64,000 bases of DNA from an uncultured Oscillospiraceae bacterium (GCA_902478785.1 CABSMJ010000008.1:1-64000), one strand, 5' to 3'; positions 18,364 through 27,441 are shown, counted from the stretch's first letter. Translations and numbers: made by a program. The notes: a model not told the origin generated them from the sequence alone.

Positions 18364-19086
18364 TTATTCCGCTGCCGCCAGCAGCTGTTTGGTGTAGGGA
18401 TGCTGGGGGTGGTCGTAGATCTCCTCCACGCCGCCCTGCTCCACGATGACGCCCTTCTCCATCACCAGCACCCGGTGACAGAGCTGATAGACCACGTTCA
18501 GGTCGTGAGAGATGAACAGATAGCTCAGTCCCAGCTCCCGGTTGAGCTTTTTCAGCAGCTCCAGGATCTGGGCCTGAATGGTCACATCCAGGGCGCTGAC
18601 CGGCTCGTCGGCGATGAGGAACCGGGGCCGCTGAATCAGGGCCACGGCGATGGACACCCGCTGACGCTGGCCGCCGGAGAGCTCCGAGGGGCGGGCCTTC
18701 AGGCACTCCTCCGGCAGCTCCACCCGCTCCAGAATGTCCCGGACCCGGCGCTTGCGCTCCGCTCGGTCATACTTGCCGTAGATGCGCAGGGGCTCCTCCA
18801 GGCTCCACTCCACCGAGTAGGCGGGATTGAGGGAGCTGTACGGGTCCTGAAAGATCATCTGAGGGCGCTTGGTGTGGTGGATGACCTCCCCGGCGTCGGG
18901 GCGTACCATGCCCAAGATCACCTTGGCCAGGGTGGACTTGCCGGAGCCCGACTCCCCCACCAGACCCAGGATCTCCCCCTGGCCCACGGTGAAGGACACG
19001 TCGTGGAGCACCTCCTGCCGGGCCCGGCTCCGCCGGCGATAGCTGCTGGAGACATGCCGCACCTCCAGAGCCAGTGTTTCCTCCAT
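18364..19086 (-). CDS. Oligopeptide/dipeptide-type ABC transporter ATPase (OppF/DppF class)
   Basis: 240 residues. Walker A GESGSGKST is near residue 42, the signature is LSGGQRQRVSIA, Walker B is PRFLIADEPVSALDV, and H-loop ISHDL is present. The C-terminus (YDHPQHPYTKQLLAA) is the Opp/Dpp-specific tail. It is the last gene of a five-gene importer operon and pairs with the next ATPase. Length is slightly short for OppF because the long C-terminal extension is lacking, as in nickel or simple peptide systems. Confidence 0.9.
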   Translation of the reverse strand: MEETLALEVRHVSSSYRRRSRARQEVLHDVSFTVGQGEILGLVGESGSGKSTLAKVILGMVRPDAGEVIHHTKRPQMIFQDPYSSLNPAYSVEWSLEEPLRIYGKYDRAERKRRVRDILERVELPEECLKARPSELSGGQRQRVSIAVALIQRPRFLIADEPVSALDVTIQAQILELLKKLNRELGLSYLFISHDLNVVYQLCHRVLVMEKGVIVEQGGVEEIYDHPQHPYTKQLLAAAE

Positions 19087-19120
19087 AGACGTTTCCTCCT
19101 TTCCTTCCGCCGAACTCCCT

Positions 19121-19906
19121 TCAGGGCTTGGGCCGCTGCCGGGTGGGGATGGCGGCGATCAGCCGCTGGGTATAGGGGTGCTGAGGATGGTAAAAGACCT
19201 CCTCGGTGTCCCCCTCCTCCACCAGAAGGCCCCGCTGCATCACCGCCACCCGGCGGCACAGCTTCTTGACCACATATAGATTATGGGAGATGAACAGCAT
19301 GGAGATACCGTGCTCCCGGTTGAGCTTTTTCAACAGCTCCAAAATCTGGGCCTGGACGGTCACATCCAGGGCGGTGGTGGGCTCGTCCAGCAGCAGCAGC
19401 GCCGGACGGGTCAAAATGGCCGCGGCGATCATGGCTCGCTGGAGCTGGCCGCCGGAGAGCTCGTGGGGATACTTGTCATAGACCGTCTCCGGGTCCGGCA
19501 GCTCCACATCCGTCAGGGCCTGGATGGCCAGGCGGCGGCGCTCCTCCCGGGAGGTGTTGGTATGGATGGCCAGGGCCTCCTCCACCTGCCGGCCCACCTT
19601 CATCAGGGGGTCCATGCAGGTCTGGGGCTCCTGGAACACCACGCCGATGCGCTTGCCCCGCAGCTGCCGCAGCTCCGGCTCCGGGAGCTTGAGCAGGTCC
19701 ACCCCGTCCAGCAGCACTGACCCGGAACACTCCGCCTTCTCCCGGTCCAGAAGGCCCGCCACCGTCAGCGCGGTGACGCTCTTGCCGGAGCCGGACTCCC
19801 CCACCAGACCCAGGATCTCTCCGTCGGCGATGGAAAAGCTGACGCCGCCCACGGCCTGGCGCTGGCGGCTATGGAATTTTACGTGCAGGTCCCGCACTTC
19901 CAGCAT
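19121..19906 (-). CDS. Oligopeptide/dipeptide-type ABC transporter ATPase (OppD/DppD class)
   Basis: 261 residues. Walker A GESGSGKSVTA, signature LSGGQLQRAMIAAAI, Walker B ALLLLDEPTTALDV, and the tail FYHPQHPYTQRLIAAIP are present. Together with the downstream ATPase it powers the two permeases at 19955-21735. It lacks the Fe-S cysteine cluster region found in longer OppD proteins. Confidence 0.9.
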   Translation of the reverse strand: MLEVRDLHVKFHSRQRQAVGGVSFSIADGEILGLVGESGSGKSVTALTVAGLLDREKAECSGSVLLDGVDLLKLPEPELRQLRGKRIGVVFQEPQTCMDPLMKVGRQVEEALAIHTNTSREERRRLAIQALTDVELPDPETVYDKYPHELSGGQLQRAMIAAAILTRPALLLLDEPTTALDVTVQAQILELLKKLNREHGISMLFISHNLYVVKKLCRRVAVMQRGLLVEEGDTEEVFYHPQHPYTQRLIAAIPTRQRPKP

Positions 19907-19954
19907 GGCTCCCGCTCCTTTCTTCGCCTGGGGCAGGCAATTCTAAGGGAAAAC

Positions 19955-20791
19955 TCAGCGGCGGCTGCCGCTCTCCCGCTGGCGCCGCTGAAGCCCCTCG
20001 CCGATGAGCCCCACGCCCAAGATCAGCAGCACGATGAAGCCGCCGGTGCACAGGGCGTACCAGGGCGCGGAGGCCAGGTATCCCTGGGACTCCGAGAGCA
20101 TATAGCCCAGGGAGGCGTCGGGGGGCTGGACACCGATGCTCAGATAGCTCATGGAGGCCTCCGCCAGGACGGCGTTGTTGAAGCCGATGGTGACGGCAGG
20201 CAGCAGCACCGGCGCCGTGTTGGGCAGGATATGCACCAGCAGGATGCGGCCGGGGCTGGCGCCCATGAGCCGGGCGCTTTGGATATAGTTCTTGTCCCGG
20301 CAGGAGGCAAAGGCCCCCCGGGACACCCGGGCAAAGCTGGGGATGAACACCAAGCCCAGAGCCAAGATCAGGTTGCTCTTGCCATAGCCCAGAAGGCTGA
20401 TGAGCACCAGGGCCAGCAAAATGCTGGGGAAAGCGGTCATGGCGTCGTTGAGGCGCATGAGCACCTCGTCCACGATGCCGCCGAAGTAGCCGGTGAGGGC
20501 GCCGATGAGGGTGCCCGCGATGCCGCCGATGGCCACGGTGGACACCGCCACCAGCAGCGTGGTGCCTCCGCCCTTGAGGACCCGGCTGAAGATGTCCCGG
20601 CCGAAGTGGTCCGTGCCGAAGAGGTGGCTCAGGCAGGGAGGCGTAAAGGGCGCCCCGGAGCTCAGGGCGTTGGGGTCATAGGGCGTCCAGAAGCAGCCCA
20701 CCAGAATCAGGGCCGTCAGGATGCCGGTGATGGCAAGGCCCAGGCGCAGATACCCGTCGCTCTTGCGGCGAAGCATGGTTTTCTTTTTCAT
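19955..20791 (-). CDS. ABC transporter permease (OppC/DppC class)
   Basis: 278 residues with six predicted helices. The EAA loop is visible (RLMGASPGRILLVHILPNTAPVLLPAVT), and the N-terminal region contains the family motif HLFGTDHFGRDIFSRVLKG. ATG at 20791 overlaps the stop of the preceding permease by four bases. It is the second permease of the importer. Confidence 0.9.
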   Translation of the reverse strand: MKKKTMLRRKSDGYLRLGLAITGILTALILVGCFWTPYDPNALSSGAPFTPPCLSHLFGTDHFGRDIFSRVLKGGGTTLLVAVSTVAIGGIAGTLIGALTGYFGGIVDEVLMRLNDAMTAFPSILLALVLISLLGYGKSNLILALGLVFIPSFARVSRGAFASCRDKNYIQSARLMGASPGRILLVHILPNTAPVLLPAVTIGFNNAVLAEASMSYLSIGVQPPDASLGYMLSESQGYLASAPWYALCTGGFIVLLILGVGLIGEGLQRRQRESGSRR

Positions 20792-21735
20792 TTCGCACCC
20801 CCAAGCCGCAGACGGGGATCGATGCGCTGGTTGATGAGATCCGCCACCGTGCCCGCCAGCATGACCCACAGGGCCAGCAGCACCACGATGGCCTGGACCA
20901 CCGGCCAGTCGCTGGAGTTAATGGAAGCCAGCAGCAGACGCCCCAGGCCCGGGATGGAGAACACCTGCTCCACCACGATGCTGCTGGCCACGATCTCGGC
21001 CATGGTCTGGGCCAGGAAGGTGACCACCGGAGGAAGGGCGTTTTTCAGGGCATGGCGGTAGAGGGCCGCACGGCTGTCATTGCCCCGGCTGATGGCGGTG
21101 CGCACATAGTCCCGGTGGAGCTCCTCCAGAAGCGTACTGCGGAGCATCCGCACCGTCATGGCGATCCGGGGCAGGGCCAGGGCCAGGGCCGGGAAGAAGA
21201 GACACTTCCAGTAGCCCACAGGGTCCTGGGAAAATTCGATGAACGTGCCCGGCAGCCAGCTGAGCACCACGCTGAAGAGCCAGGTGAACAAAATGCCGGT
21301 AAAGAAGGGGGGCACAGCCATGATGACCTGGTTGACCACCGTCAGGCACCGGTCCGCGGCGCCGCCGTGACGGCGGACGGTGAACAAGCCGATGGGCAGC
21401 GACAGCGCCACGATGAGCACAAAGGTCAGCGCATTGAGGGCCAGAGTGTTGCCCACCTTCTCCCCCACCAGCTGGCTCACCGGCAGGTTATAGCTGTACG
21501 AGGTGCCCATGGCGCCGGTGACAAAGCCCTTAAGCCAGTCCCAGTACCGCACCAGCAGCGGCCCCTTCAGTCCCAACTGCTCCCGCAGGGCGTCTGCCCG
21601 CTCGGGGGTGTAGGAGGTGCCCAGCATGTGGGTCACCGGGTCGCCGGGGATGAGCTGGAAGGCCAAAAACGTCACAAAGGAGACGATGACCATGGTCAGG
21701 AGGAAGGCTCCCAGCTTTTTCAAAGCCTGCTTCAT
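20788..21735 (-). CDS. ABC transporter permease (OppB/DppB class)
   Basis: 315 residues with six predicted helices. The typical start is FLAFQLIPGDPVTHMLG, and the EAA loop is YVRTAISRGNDSRAALYRHALKNALPPVVT. Three ATGs lie close together (21744, 21741, 21735); AAGGGAG directly touches the first, so 21735 has the best spacing. It follows the binding protein gene after a stable hairpin. Confidence 0.9.
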   Translation of the reverse strand: MKQALKKLGAFLLTMVIVSFVTFLAFQLIPGDPVTHMLGTSYTPERADALREQLGLKGPLLVRYWDWLKGFVTGAMGTSYSYNLPVSQLVGEKVGNTLALNALTFVLIVALSLPIGLFTVRRHGGAADRCLTVVNQVIMAVPPFFTGILFTWLFSVVLSWLPGTFIEFSQDPVGYWKCLFFPALALALPRIAMTVRMLRSTLLEELHRDYVRTAISRGNDSRAALYRHALKNALPPVVTFLAQTMAEIVASSIVVEQVFSIPGLGRLLLASINSSDWPVVQAIVVLLALWVMLAGTVADLINQRIDPRLRLGGAK

Positions 21736-21780
21736 GGTCATCATCTCCCTTGTGTTTACCGGAGGTCACGCCTTCCGGGC

Positions 21781-21807
21781 ACCGCCTCCGGCTGAGCCGG
21801 AGGCGGT
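21781..21807 (-). other. Stable hairpin between binding protein and permease genes
   Basis: Perfect 12-base arms (ACCGCCTCCGGC and its complement) enclose a TGA loop, with no U-run. In such operons a hairpin here usually protects the binding-protein message and lowers readthrough, giving more lipoprotein than permease. Confidence 0.6.
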
Positions 21808-21817
21808 CAGTGTCTTG

Positions 21818-23383
21818 TTACGCGGTGTAGTATACGGTGGACAGATCCAGCACGTACACGGGGTAGAACTCCAGGCCGCCCAGGTCCTTGTTCATGGCCA
21901 CGAAGTTGGCCAGATCCTGGAGGTAGACGTTGGCGGCGGTCTCGGTCAGCACCCGCTCCATCTGCTTATAGAGCTGGGTCTGGGTCTCGTCGTCGGTGCT
22001 GGTGATGGCCTGCTGGAACAGCTGGTCATACTCGGGGTTGTTGTAGTTGATGAAGTTGTCGTCGGCGGTGGAGGTGAACCGCTCCAGCATGGCCCGGGCG
22101 GTGAGATAGGAGGCGTCCACGCCCACCAGCGTCGCCTGGAAGTCACGGCCGATATAGGTGTCGTTGAGCCAGGAGGTCCAGGTCACCGGCTGGATGGTGA
22201 CGTTGATGCCCACAGCCTCCAGCTGCTGCTCCACCACCTGGGCAGCGTCCAGATGGGGCTGGTAGTTGGACGGCACGGTGATGGTCATATCAAAGCCGTC
22301 GGCATAGCCGGCCTGAGCCAGCAGCTCCTTGGCCTTCGCCGGGTCGTAGCTATAATAGTTGGTGAGGCTGTCGTCAAAATACTTCTGGAAGGCGGGGTAC
22401 ATGCTGGAGCCCACGGGATAGCCGCTGCCACCGGCAGTCAGATCCATGATCTGCTGGATGTCGATGGCGTAGCACAGGGCCTGACGGACGGTCTCGTTGT
22501 CAAAAGGCGCCACCTTGTTGTTCAGGTAGATGGCCTGGACCAGGTTCATGGGGCCATCCACGATGTTGAAGTCGTCTCCCAGCTGGACAGTCTGGTTATA
22601 GGTCAGGTGGGCCACCAAGTCCAGGGCGCCGGACTGGAGGGACATGACCAGGGCGTCGGGGTTCTCCACGATCTGGAAGGTGACCTTGTCCAGATAGGCG
22701 GGGGTGCCCCAGTAGCCGTCATAGCGCTCCAGCACGATGTTCTGCTGGGGGCTGCGGGAGACGAACTTGAAGGGGCCGGTGCCCACAGGGGCGGTGTCCT
22801 GCTCCGTATAGTCCTCCGGCAAAATGGCCAGGGTCATATAGGACAGGAACTCATTGTTGGGGGCGTCGATGGTGACCACCACGGTCTTTTCATCAGTGGC
22901 CTCTACCGTCTGAACAGCAGAAAGCGCCGGCACCAGAGGGGTTCCCTCCGAGTCGTCGGCGCAGCGATTGATGGAATATACGATGTCTTCCACAGTCACT
23001 GCGTCTCCGTTGTGGAACGTGATACCGTCACGCAGGGTGAAGGTATACTGCGTTTTGTCCTCGGAAACCTCATAGCGTTCAGCAACTGCGGGAATAAGTT
23101 CACCGTCGGCATTGGGCTTGACCAAGCCCTCAAACACGTTGAACATGACCTCTTTAGTTCCTGCCGCTACCGCTAGGTGGGGGTCAAGACTGTTGTCCAG
23201 GTCCTGAGCGATGCCCACGGTGATCTCGCCACCTTGGACAGGCTCGCCGGTAGAGCCGCCCTCTGTCACAGAATTGCCTTCTCCCGAATCCGTGCCTGTG
23301 CTACCGCCTCCGCAGCCGCTGAGTGCAGTGCCCAGAAGGACCATCGAGAGAAGAAGAGCCAAAATGCGCTTGCTTCTCATCAT
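21818..23383 (-). CDS. Extracellular solute-binding lipoprotein, family 5 (peptide/nickel type)
   Basis: 521 residues. A lipoprotein signal peptide is followed by lipobox LSGC, with Cys near residue 24, and a Gly/Ser-rich linker. The SBP_bac_5 fold is recognised from LDPHLAVAAGTKEVMFNVFEGLVK and VYSINRCADDSEGTPL. It delivers substrate to the permeases encoded downstream. Peptide is the commonest ligand; nickel or other small molecules cannot be excluded. The promoter is at 23493-23521. Confidence 0.9.
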   Translation of the reverse strand: MMRSKRILALLLSMVLLGTALSGCGGGSTGTDSGEGNSVTEGGSTGEPVQGGEITVGIAQDLDNSLDPHLAVAAGTKEVMFNVFEGLVKPNADGELIPAVAERYEVSEDKTQYTFTLRDGITFHNGDAVTVEDIVYSINRCADDSEGTPLVPALSAVQTVEATDEKTVVVTIDAPNNEFLSYMTLAILPEDYTEQDTAPVGTGPFKFVSRSPQQNIVLERYDGYWGTPAYLDKVTFQIVENPDALVMSLQSGALDLVAHLTYNQTVQLGDDFNIVDGPMNLVQAIYLNNKVAPFDNETVRQALCYAIDIQQIMDLTAGGSGYPVGSSMYPAFQKYFDDSLTNYYSYDPAKAKELLAQAGYADGFDMTITVPSNYQPHLDAAQVVEQQLEAVGINVTIQPVTWTSWLNDTYIGRDFQATLVGVDASYLTARAMLERFTSTADDNFINYNNPEYDQLFQQAITSTDDETQTQLYKQMERVLTETAANVYLQDLANFVAMNKDLGGLEFYPVYVLDLSTVYYTA

Positions 23384-23492
23384 GTGTTCTCCTTTCGCCG
23401 CCCGATCCCGGGTCGGTGTTTTTCACAGATTTCGCGTACTCTACGCTATTCACTTGTGGCGTCAGAGATTGTTATTTTTCTAACGCGGGTGT

Positions 23493-23521
23493 ATTGTACA
23501 CCACTCCCCCGCAAAATGCAA
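23493..23521 (-). promoter_or_regulatory. Promoter of the peptide-type ABC importer operon
   Basis: On the minus strand TTGCAT (23516-23521) and TACAAT (23493-23498) are 17 bases apart, about 110 bases before the lipoprotein gene. Confidence 0.65.
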
Positions 23522-23554
23522 CCCTCTTTTTCGCAAAAGCGGGAAAAAGGGAGA

Positions 23555-23585
23555 AAAGGCGCCCTGCCGTCGGCAGAGCGCCTTT
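23555..23585 (-). terminator. Terminator of the AI-2E family gene
   Basis: A hairpin of AAAGGCGC and GCGCCTTT with an inner TGCC/GGCA stem is followed on the minus strand by a T-rich run, 28 bases past the stop at 23613. Confidence 0.75.
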
Positions 23586-23612
23586 GCCGTTCGGGAGTTT
23601 GCCGGGAAGGGG

Positions 23613-24854
23613 CTACTTCTTCTCCTGCGGCGGCTCTGAGCTCTCCACCCCAGACCCGCAGTGGACCTCGCCGCCGCTGTATGCGGCTATGTCCGTGGGC
23701 ATCCCCCGGCTCCGCAGCCGCCCCTCGGCAAAGTAGTTGACGGCGGTGTAGCAGCAGGCGAAGCAGGGCACGCCGAAGAACATCCCCGGCAGGCCGAACA
23801 GTCCGCCGCCCACCAGGATGGCCACGATGACCCAGAAGCTGGAGATGCCCGTGGAGCCGCCCAAAATCTTGGGGCCAATGACGTTGCCGTCCAGCTGCTG
23901 GAGGATGAGGACAAAGACGATGAAAATAAGACACTGCTTGGGGCTCACCAGCAGAATCAAAAAGGCACTGGGGATGGCGCCCAGGAAGGGCCCGAAGAAG
24001 GGGATGATATTGGTGACGCCCACCACCACCGAAACCAGCGGCGTATAGGGGAAGCTCAAAAGCGAGCTGCACACGAAGCACAAAATGCCGATGATGAGGG
24101 AGTCCAGCAGCTTGCCCCGGACGAAACCGCTGAAGATGGAGTCGATCTTGGCGATGCCCCGGAGGGTCCAGAGGGCCCGGTCCTCCTGCATGAGGCTATA
24201 CAGCAGCCGGCGGCAGGAGGCGGCACAGCGCTCCTTGGTGGCCAGCAGATACACCGACACAATGAGGCCCACCACCAGGTCCTTCAGGAAGTTCAGCACA
24301 TCCATCACCCCGCCGGCAGCGGCGGAGAGCAGCGTCTGGACCTGGGGGACCACCTTGCTGGACAGCCAGCTGAGCAGGTTCTGGTAAGAGGTATCCAGCT
24401 GGGCGGTGACCCAGGCCTCCACATCCGGGTTCTTCTCCAGCAGGTCATTGACCCAGTGGTAGATGGTGTTGTAGTAATTCTCCGCGTTGTTCACCAGCTG
24501 CACCACGCTCTTGTAGAGCTCTGGCAGGAGGATGGACAGCAGCACATAAAAGAGGATGAACACCACCAGGAAAGTCAGCAGCAAACTCACCGTCCGGCAC
24601 AGCAGCCCCCGTCCCCGGCCCTTGAACGGGATCCGTTGGGTGATGGGTTCCAGCAGCGTGCGCTCGAAAAAGTCCACCACCGGCGCCAGCAAATAGGCGA
24701 TGAAGGCGCCGTAAAGCACCGGCGCCAGAATGACCATCAGCCGGCCGGCAAAGCTGGCACCGGCGGCAAAAAAGGTGTCATAGACCAGCAAAATGGCGCA
24801 GATGGTGCAGAAGGCCGTCAGCCCCCATTTGAAGTAAATCCCGTTGCGTTTCAT
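23613..24854 (-). CDS. AI-2E family (PerM/YdiK) membrane protein
   Basis: 413 residues with about eight membrane helices. Family motifs are TNIIPFFGPFLGAIPSAFLILLVSP and LQQLDGNVIGPKILGGSTGISSFWVIVAILVGGGLFG, which define this superfamily. Some members export autoinducer-2 or act as ion antiporters, so the function here is open. ATG at 24854 follows GAGGG. It is divergent from the lipid kinase gene and the two promoters overlap. Confidence 0.88.
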   Translation of the reverse strand: MKRNGIYFKWGLTAFCTICAILLVYDTFFAAGASFAGRLMVILAPVLYGAFIAYLLAPVVDFFERTLLEPITQRIPFKGRGRGLLCRTVSLLLTFLVVFILFYVLLSILLPELYKSVVQLVNNAENYYNTIYHWVNDLLEKNPDVEAWVTAQLDTSYQNLLSWLSSKVVPQVQTLLSAAAGGVMDVLNFLKDLVVGLIVSVYLLATKERCAASCRRLLYSLMQEDRALWTLRGIAKIDSIFSGFVRGKLLDSLIIGILCFVCSSLLSFPYTPLVSVVVGVTNIIPFFGPFLGAIPSAFLILLVSPKQCLIFIVFVLILQQLDGNVIGPKILGGSTGISSFWVIVAILVGGGLFGLPGMFFGVPCFACCYTAVNYFAEGRLRSRGMPTDIAAYSGGEVHCGSGVESSEPPQEKK

Positions 24855-24908
24855 ACCTGTACCCTCTGAATTTGGGGCCAAAAGGGCCCGCAGTTTTCTT
24901 TTGCTTTT

Positions 24909-24960
24909 AGCATAAGCGTTTTTTTTGCCGATTGCAATAGCCACCTTCGTGTGCTACAAT
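24909..24960. promoter_or_regulatory. Divergent promoters sharing one -35 hexamer
   Basis: TTGCAA at 24932-24937 is self-complementary. Rightward it is 17 bases from TACAAT (24955-24960), towards the lipid kinase. Leftward it is 17 bases from TATGCT (24909-24914 on the minus strand), towards the AI-2E family gene. Polymerase bound in one direction must exclude the other. Confidence 0.65.
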
Positions 24961-25050
24961 ATATCAGCTTTTCTCCGCACAATTTTTACGCGTTTTTTAC
25001 TCATTTGAAACATGGCCCGCGGCGGGCCGGAAAGAGAGGATGCCGGCATC

Positions 25051-25935
25051 ATGAAAAAGCTGCTGTTTATCGTCAATCCCAGGGCCGGAAAAAACAAGTC
25101 CCATGCGCCTTTGTTCGACGCCATGAGTGTTTTCTCCGATGCTGAGTATCTGATCCGGGTCCGCTGCACCGCCGGGCGGGGCGATGCCACCACCTTTGCC
25201 GCCGAAGAGGCCGGAGAATATGACACCGTGGTGTGCAGCGGCGGCGACGGCACCCTCAACGAAACCCTCACCGGGCTTATGGCTCTGGAGGAGCGGCCGC
25301 CGGTGGGATATCTGCCCAGCGGCAGCACCAACGACTTTGCCGCCAGCCTGAAGATCCCCTCCTCCCCGGTGCTGGCCGCCCGGCAGATCGTGGCCAGCCA
25401 GGGCCGGGACCTGGACATCGGCCGGTTCCAGGACCGCTATTTCGTGTATGTGGCCTCCTTCGGGGCCTTCACCCGCAGTTCCTATGCCGCTCCCCAGAAT
25501 GTGAAGAACGCCCTGGGCCACTTCGCCTACATTCTGGAGGGCATGAAGGACCTGGACACCCTGCGACCCTACAAGGTCAAGGTGACCGCCGACGGCGAGG
25601 TGTTCGACGGCAGCTTCCTCTTCGGCGCCATCTGCAACTCCACCTCCATCGGCGGACTGATGAAGCTCTCCCCGGAGCACGTGATCCTGGACGACGGCAA
25701 GTTCGAGCTGCTGCTGGTGCCCTCCCCCAAGACCCCCATGGACCTGCAGAACCTGATCATGGCCTTTTTGTCCCAGCAGTATGACCAGGGCGGGCTCATC
25801 TTCCGCCACGTCTCCCAGGTGCGGGTGGAGGCAGAGGACGAGGAGCTGTCCTGGTCCCTGGACGGCGAGTATGATCCCGGCGCCCCGGTGGTGGAAATTC
25901 AAAACCTCCAAAAGGCCCTCAAACTCCTGCTCTGA
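25051..25935 (+). CDS. Diacylglycerol kinase family lipid kinase
   Basis: 294 residues of the DagK/YegS/LCB5 catalytic family. The N-terminal LFIVNPRAGKNKS is followed by the nucleotide-binding GGDGTLNETLTGL and the family block GYLPSGSTNDFA. Members phosphorylate diacylglycerol or related lipids at the membrane surface. ATG at 25051 follows GAGAGG; the in-frame ATG at 25012 is less likely. A terminator follows directly. Confidence 0.9.
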   Translation: MKKLLFIVNPRAGKNKSHAPLFDAMSVFSDAEYLIRVRCTAGRGDATTFAAEEAGEYDTVVCSGGDGTLNETLTGLMALEERPPVGYLPSGSTNDFAASLKIPSSPVLAARQIVASQGRDLDIGRFQDRYFVYVASFGAFTRSSYAAPQNVKNALGHFAYILEGMKDLDTLRPYKVKVTADGEVFDGSFLFGAICNSTSIGGLMKLSPEHVILDDGKFELLLVPSPKTPMDLQNLIMAFLSQQYDQGGLIFRHVSQVRVEAEDEELSWSLDGEYDPGAPVVEIQNLQKALKLLL

Positions 25936-25940
25936 CTTCA

Positions 25941-25968
25941 AAGCCGCCGCGCTCTGCGGCGGCTTTTT
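25941..25968 (+). terminator. Terminator of the lipid kinase gene
   Basis: AAGCCGCCGC and GCGGCGGCTT form the stem and TTTTTT follows. Confidence 0.88.
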
Positions 25969-26023
25969 TCCTGCTCCGGTCCAGGCCTCGCCCTCTTTTC
26001 CGGCGCCGGTTTTCCCCAGGACG

Positions 26024-26050
26024 TTTATTATCTATTTTTTAGATAATAAA
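26024..26050. promoter_or_regulatory. AT-rich dyad containing TATCT-N7-AGATA
   Basis: A perfect 11-base inverted repeat (TTTATTATCTA and its complement) surrounds five T, about 45 bases before the -35 of the reductase operon. The inner part, 26029-26045, has the same arms and 7-base spacing as the two operators at 1876-1917. It is a candidate site for the XRE protein encoded at 1611-1856 or a relative. Confidence 0.55.
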
Positions 26051-26094
26051 GAATCAACCATCGGAAATTCCCATAACGCGAGGGTGAATTCCGC

Positions 26095-26123
26095 TTGCAT
26101 GTCCCATAGGCGTATGCTATCCT
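26095..26123 (+). promoter_or_regulatory. Promoter of the double-cubane reductase operon
   Basis: TTGCAT (26095-26100) and TATCCT (26118-26123) are separated by 17 bases, 46 bases before the first start codon. Confidence 0.6.
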
Positions 26124-26169
26124 AAATTTATGGAAAAAGCACAAAAAAAGGCTTTTTAGGAGGTTGCAT

Positions 26170-27441
26170 ATGTCCGATTATGTACAGATGTGGAAGGACC
26201 TGGGGATGGATCTGGAGACCCATGATAACCTGTGCCAGGTGCTGCCCACCGCCTTTGGCGACGTATATCTCTCCCAGGAAAACCGGCCGGAAAGCATGAA
26301 TTTCTGGGATTTTGTGGTTTCTGAGATCCACGGCATCCGCCCCTCTGAGCTGCTGGAGGCCCAGAAGAAGGGCCAGAAGGTCTTCGGCACCTTCTGCGTC
26401 TACGTGCCCGACGAGGTGGTCATCGCCGCCAACGGCATCGTCACGGGCTTGTGCGGCGGGTCCCAGTTCTGGGTGCCCGGCGGTGAGAAGGTGCTGCCCA
26501 AGAGCACCTGCCCCCTGATCAAGGCCTCTGTGGGCGCCCGGCTGGACCGGACCTGCCCCTTCTTCCGCATTGCGGATATGTATGTGGGCGAGACCACCTG
26601 CGACGGCAAGAAGAAGGCCTGGGAGATCCTGGGTGAGGACGTGCCCATGTACATCATGGACCTGCCCCAGATGAAGCGGGAGAAGGACATCCAGAAGTGG
26701 GCCGAGGAGATCGCCGCCTTCGCCCGGAAGGTGGAGGAGTTTACCGGAAACGCCATCACCTCCGAGACCCTGGGCGCCGCCATCCACACCATCAACGAAA
26801 AGCGCAAGGCCCTTGCCCGGATGTACGAGGCCCGCAAGTCCAAGGTGCTGCCCATCAGCGGCAAGGACGCGCTGCTGGTGATGCAGATCGCCTTCTTTGA
26901 CGATCCCGTCCGCTGCGCCCAGATGACCAACAAGCTCTCCGACGAGCTGGAGCAGCGCATCAAGGACGGCGTGTCCGTGTTCCCTGCCGGCACCAAGCGC
27001 ATTCTGCTCACCGGCACGCCTCTGGCCATCCCCAACTGGAAGCTCCACCACATCATCGAGACCAGCGGCGCCGCCGTGGTGTGCGAGGAGATGTGCACCG
27101 GCACCCGGTATTTCGAGAACCTGGTGGACGAGACCCAGACCACCCTGGAGGGCCAGTTCATGGCCCTGGCCCAGCGGTACATGAAGACCAACTGCGCCTG
27201 CTTCACCCCCAACACCGGCCGCATCGACGACATTCTGCGCATGGCCAAGGAGTACCAGGTGGACGGCGTCATCGACGTGAATCTGAAGTTCTGCTGCCTC
27301 TACGACACCGAGGGCTACACTGTGGAGCGGGCTCTGAAGGAGGCCGGCATCCCCGTGCTGGGCATCGAGACCGACTACACCGACACCGACGCCGAGCAGC
27401 TGCGTACCCGGGTGGAAGCCTTTGTGGAGATGCTGGGCTGA
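26170..27441 (+). CDS. 2-hydroxyacyl-CoA dehydratase/double-cubane reductase family protein 1
   Basis: 423 residues. It belongs to the HgdB/FldB superfamily, in particular the branch with GETTCDGKKK that includes double-cubane [8Fe-9S] anaerobic reductases. Cysteines at 76, 95, 114, 129 and 144 match its paralog at 28597 with identical spacing. Later, VVCEEMCTG and a C-terminal GIETDYTDTDAEQL are also shared. Such proteins reduce a difficult substrate after ATP-driven electron injection by an activase (27818-28600). There is no partner alpha subunit of a classic dehydratase, which favours the homodimeric reductase type. ATG at 26170 follows TAGGAGG. The substrate is unknown. Confidence 0.85.
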   Translation: MSDYVQMWKDLGMDLETHDNLCQVLPTAFGDVYLSQENRPESMNFWDFVVSEIHGIRPSELLEAQKKGQKVFGTFCVYVPDEVVIAANGIVTGLCGGSQFWVPGGEKVLPKSTCPLIKASVGARLDRTCPFFRIADMYVGETTCDGKKKAWEILGEDVPMYIMDLPQMKREKDIQKWAEEIAAFARKVEEFTGNAITSETLGAAIHTINEKRKALARMYEARKSKVLPISGKDALLVMQIAFFDDPVRCAQMTNKLSDELEQRIKDGVSVFPAGTKRILLTGTPLAIPNWKLHHIIETSGAAVVCEEMCTGTRYFENLVDETQTTLEGQFMALAQRYMKTNCACFTPNTGRIDDILRMAKEYQVDGVIDVNLKFCCLYDTEGYTVERALKEAGIPVLGIETDYTDTDAEQLRTRVEAFVEMLG

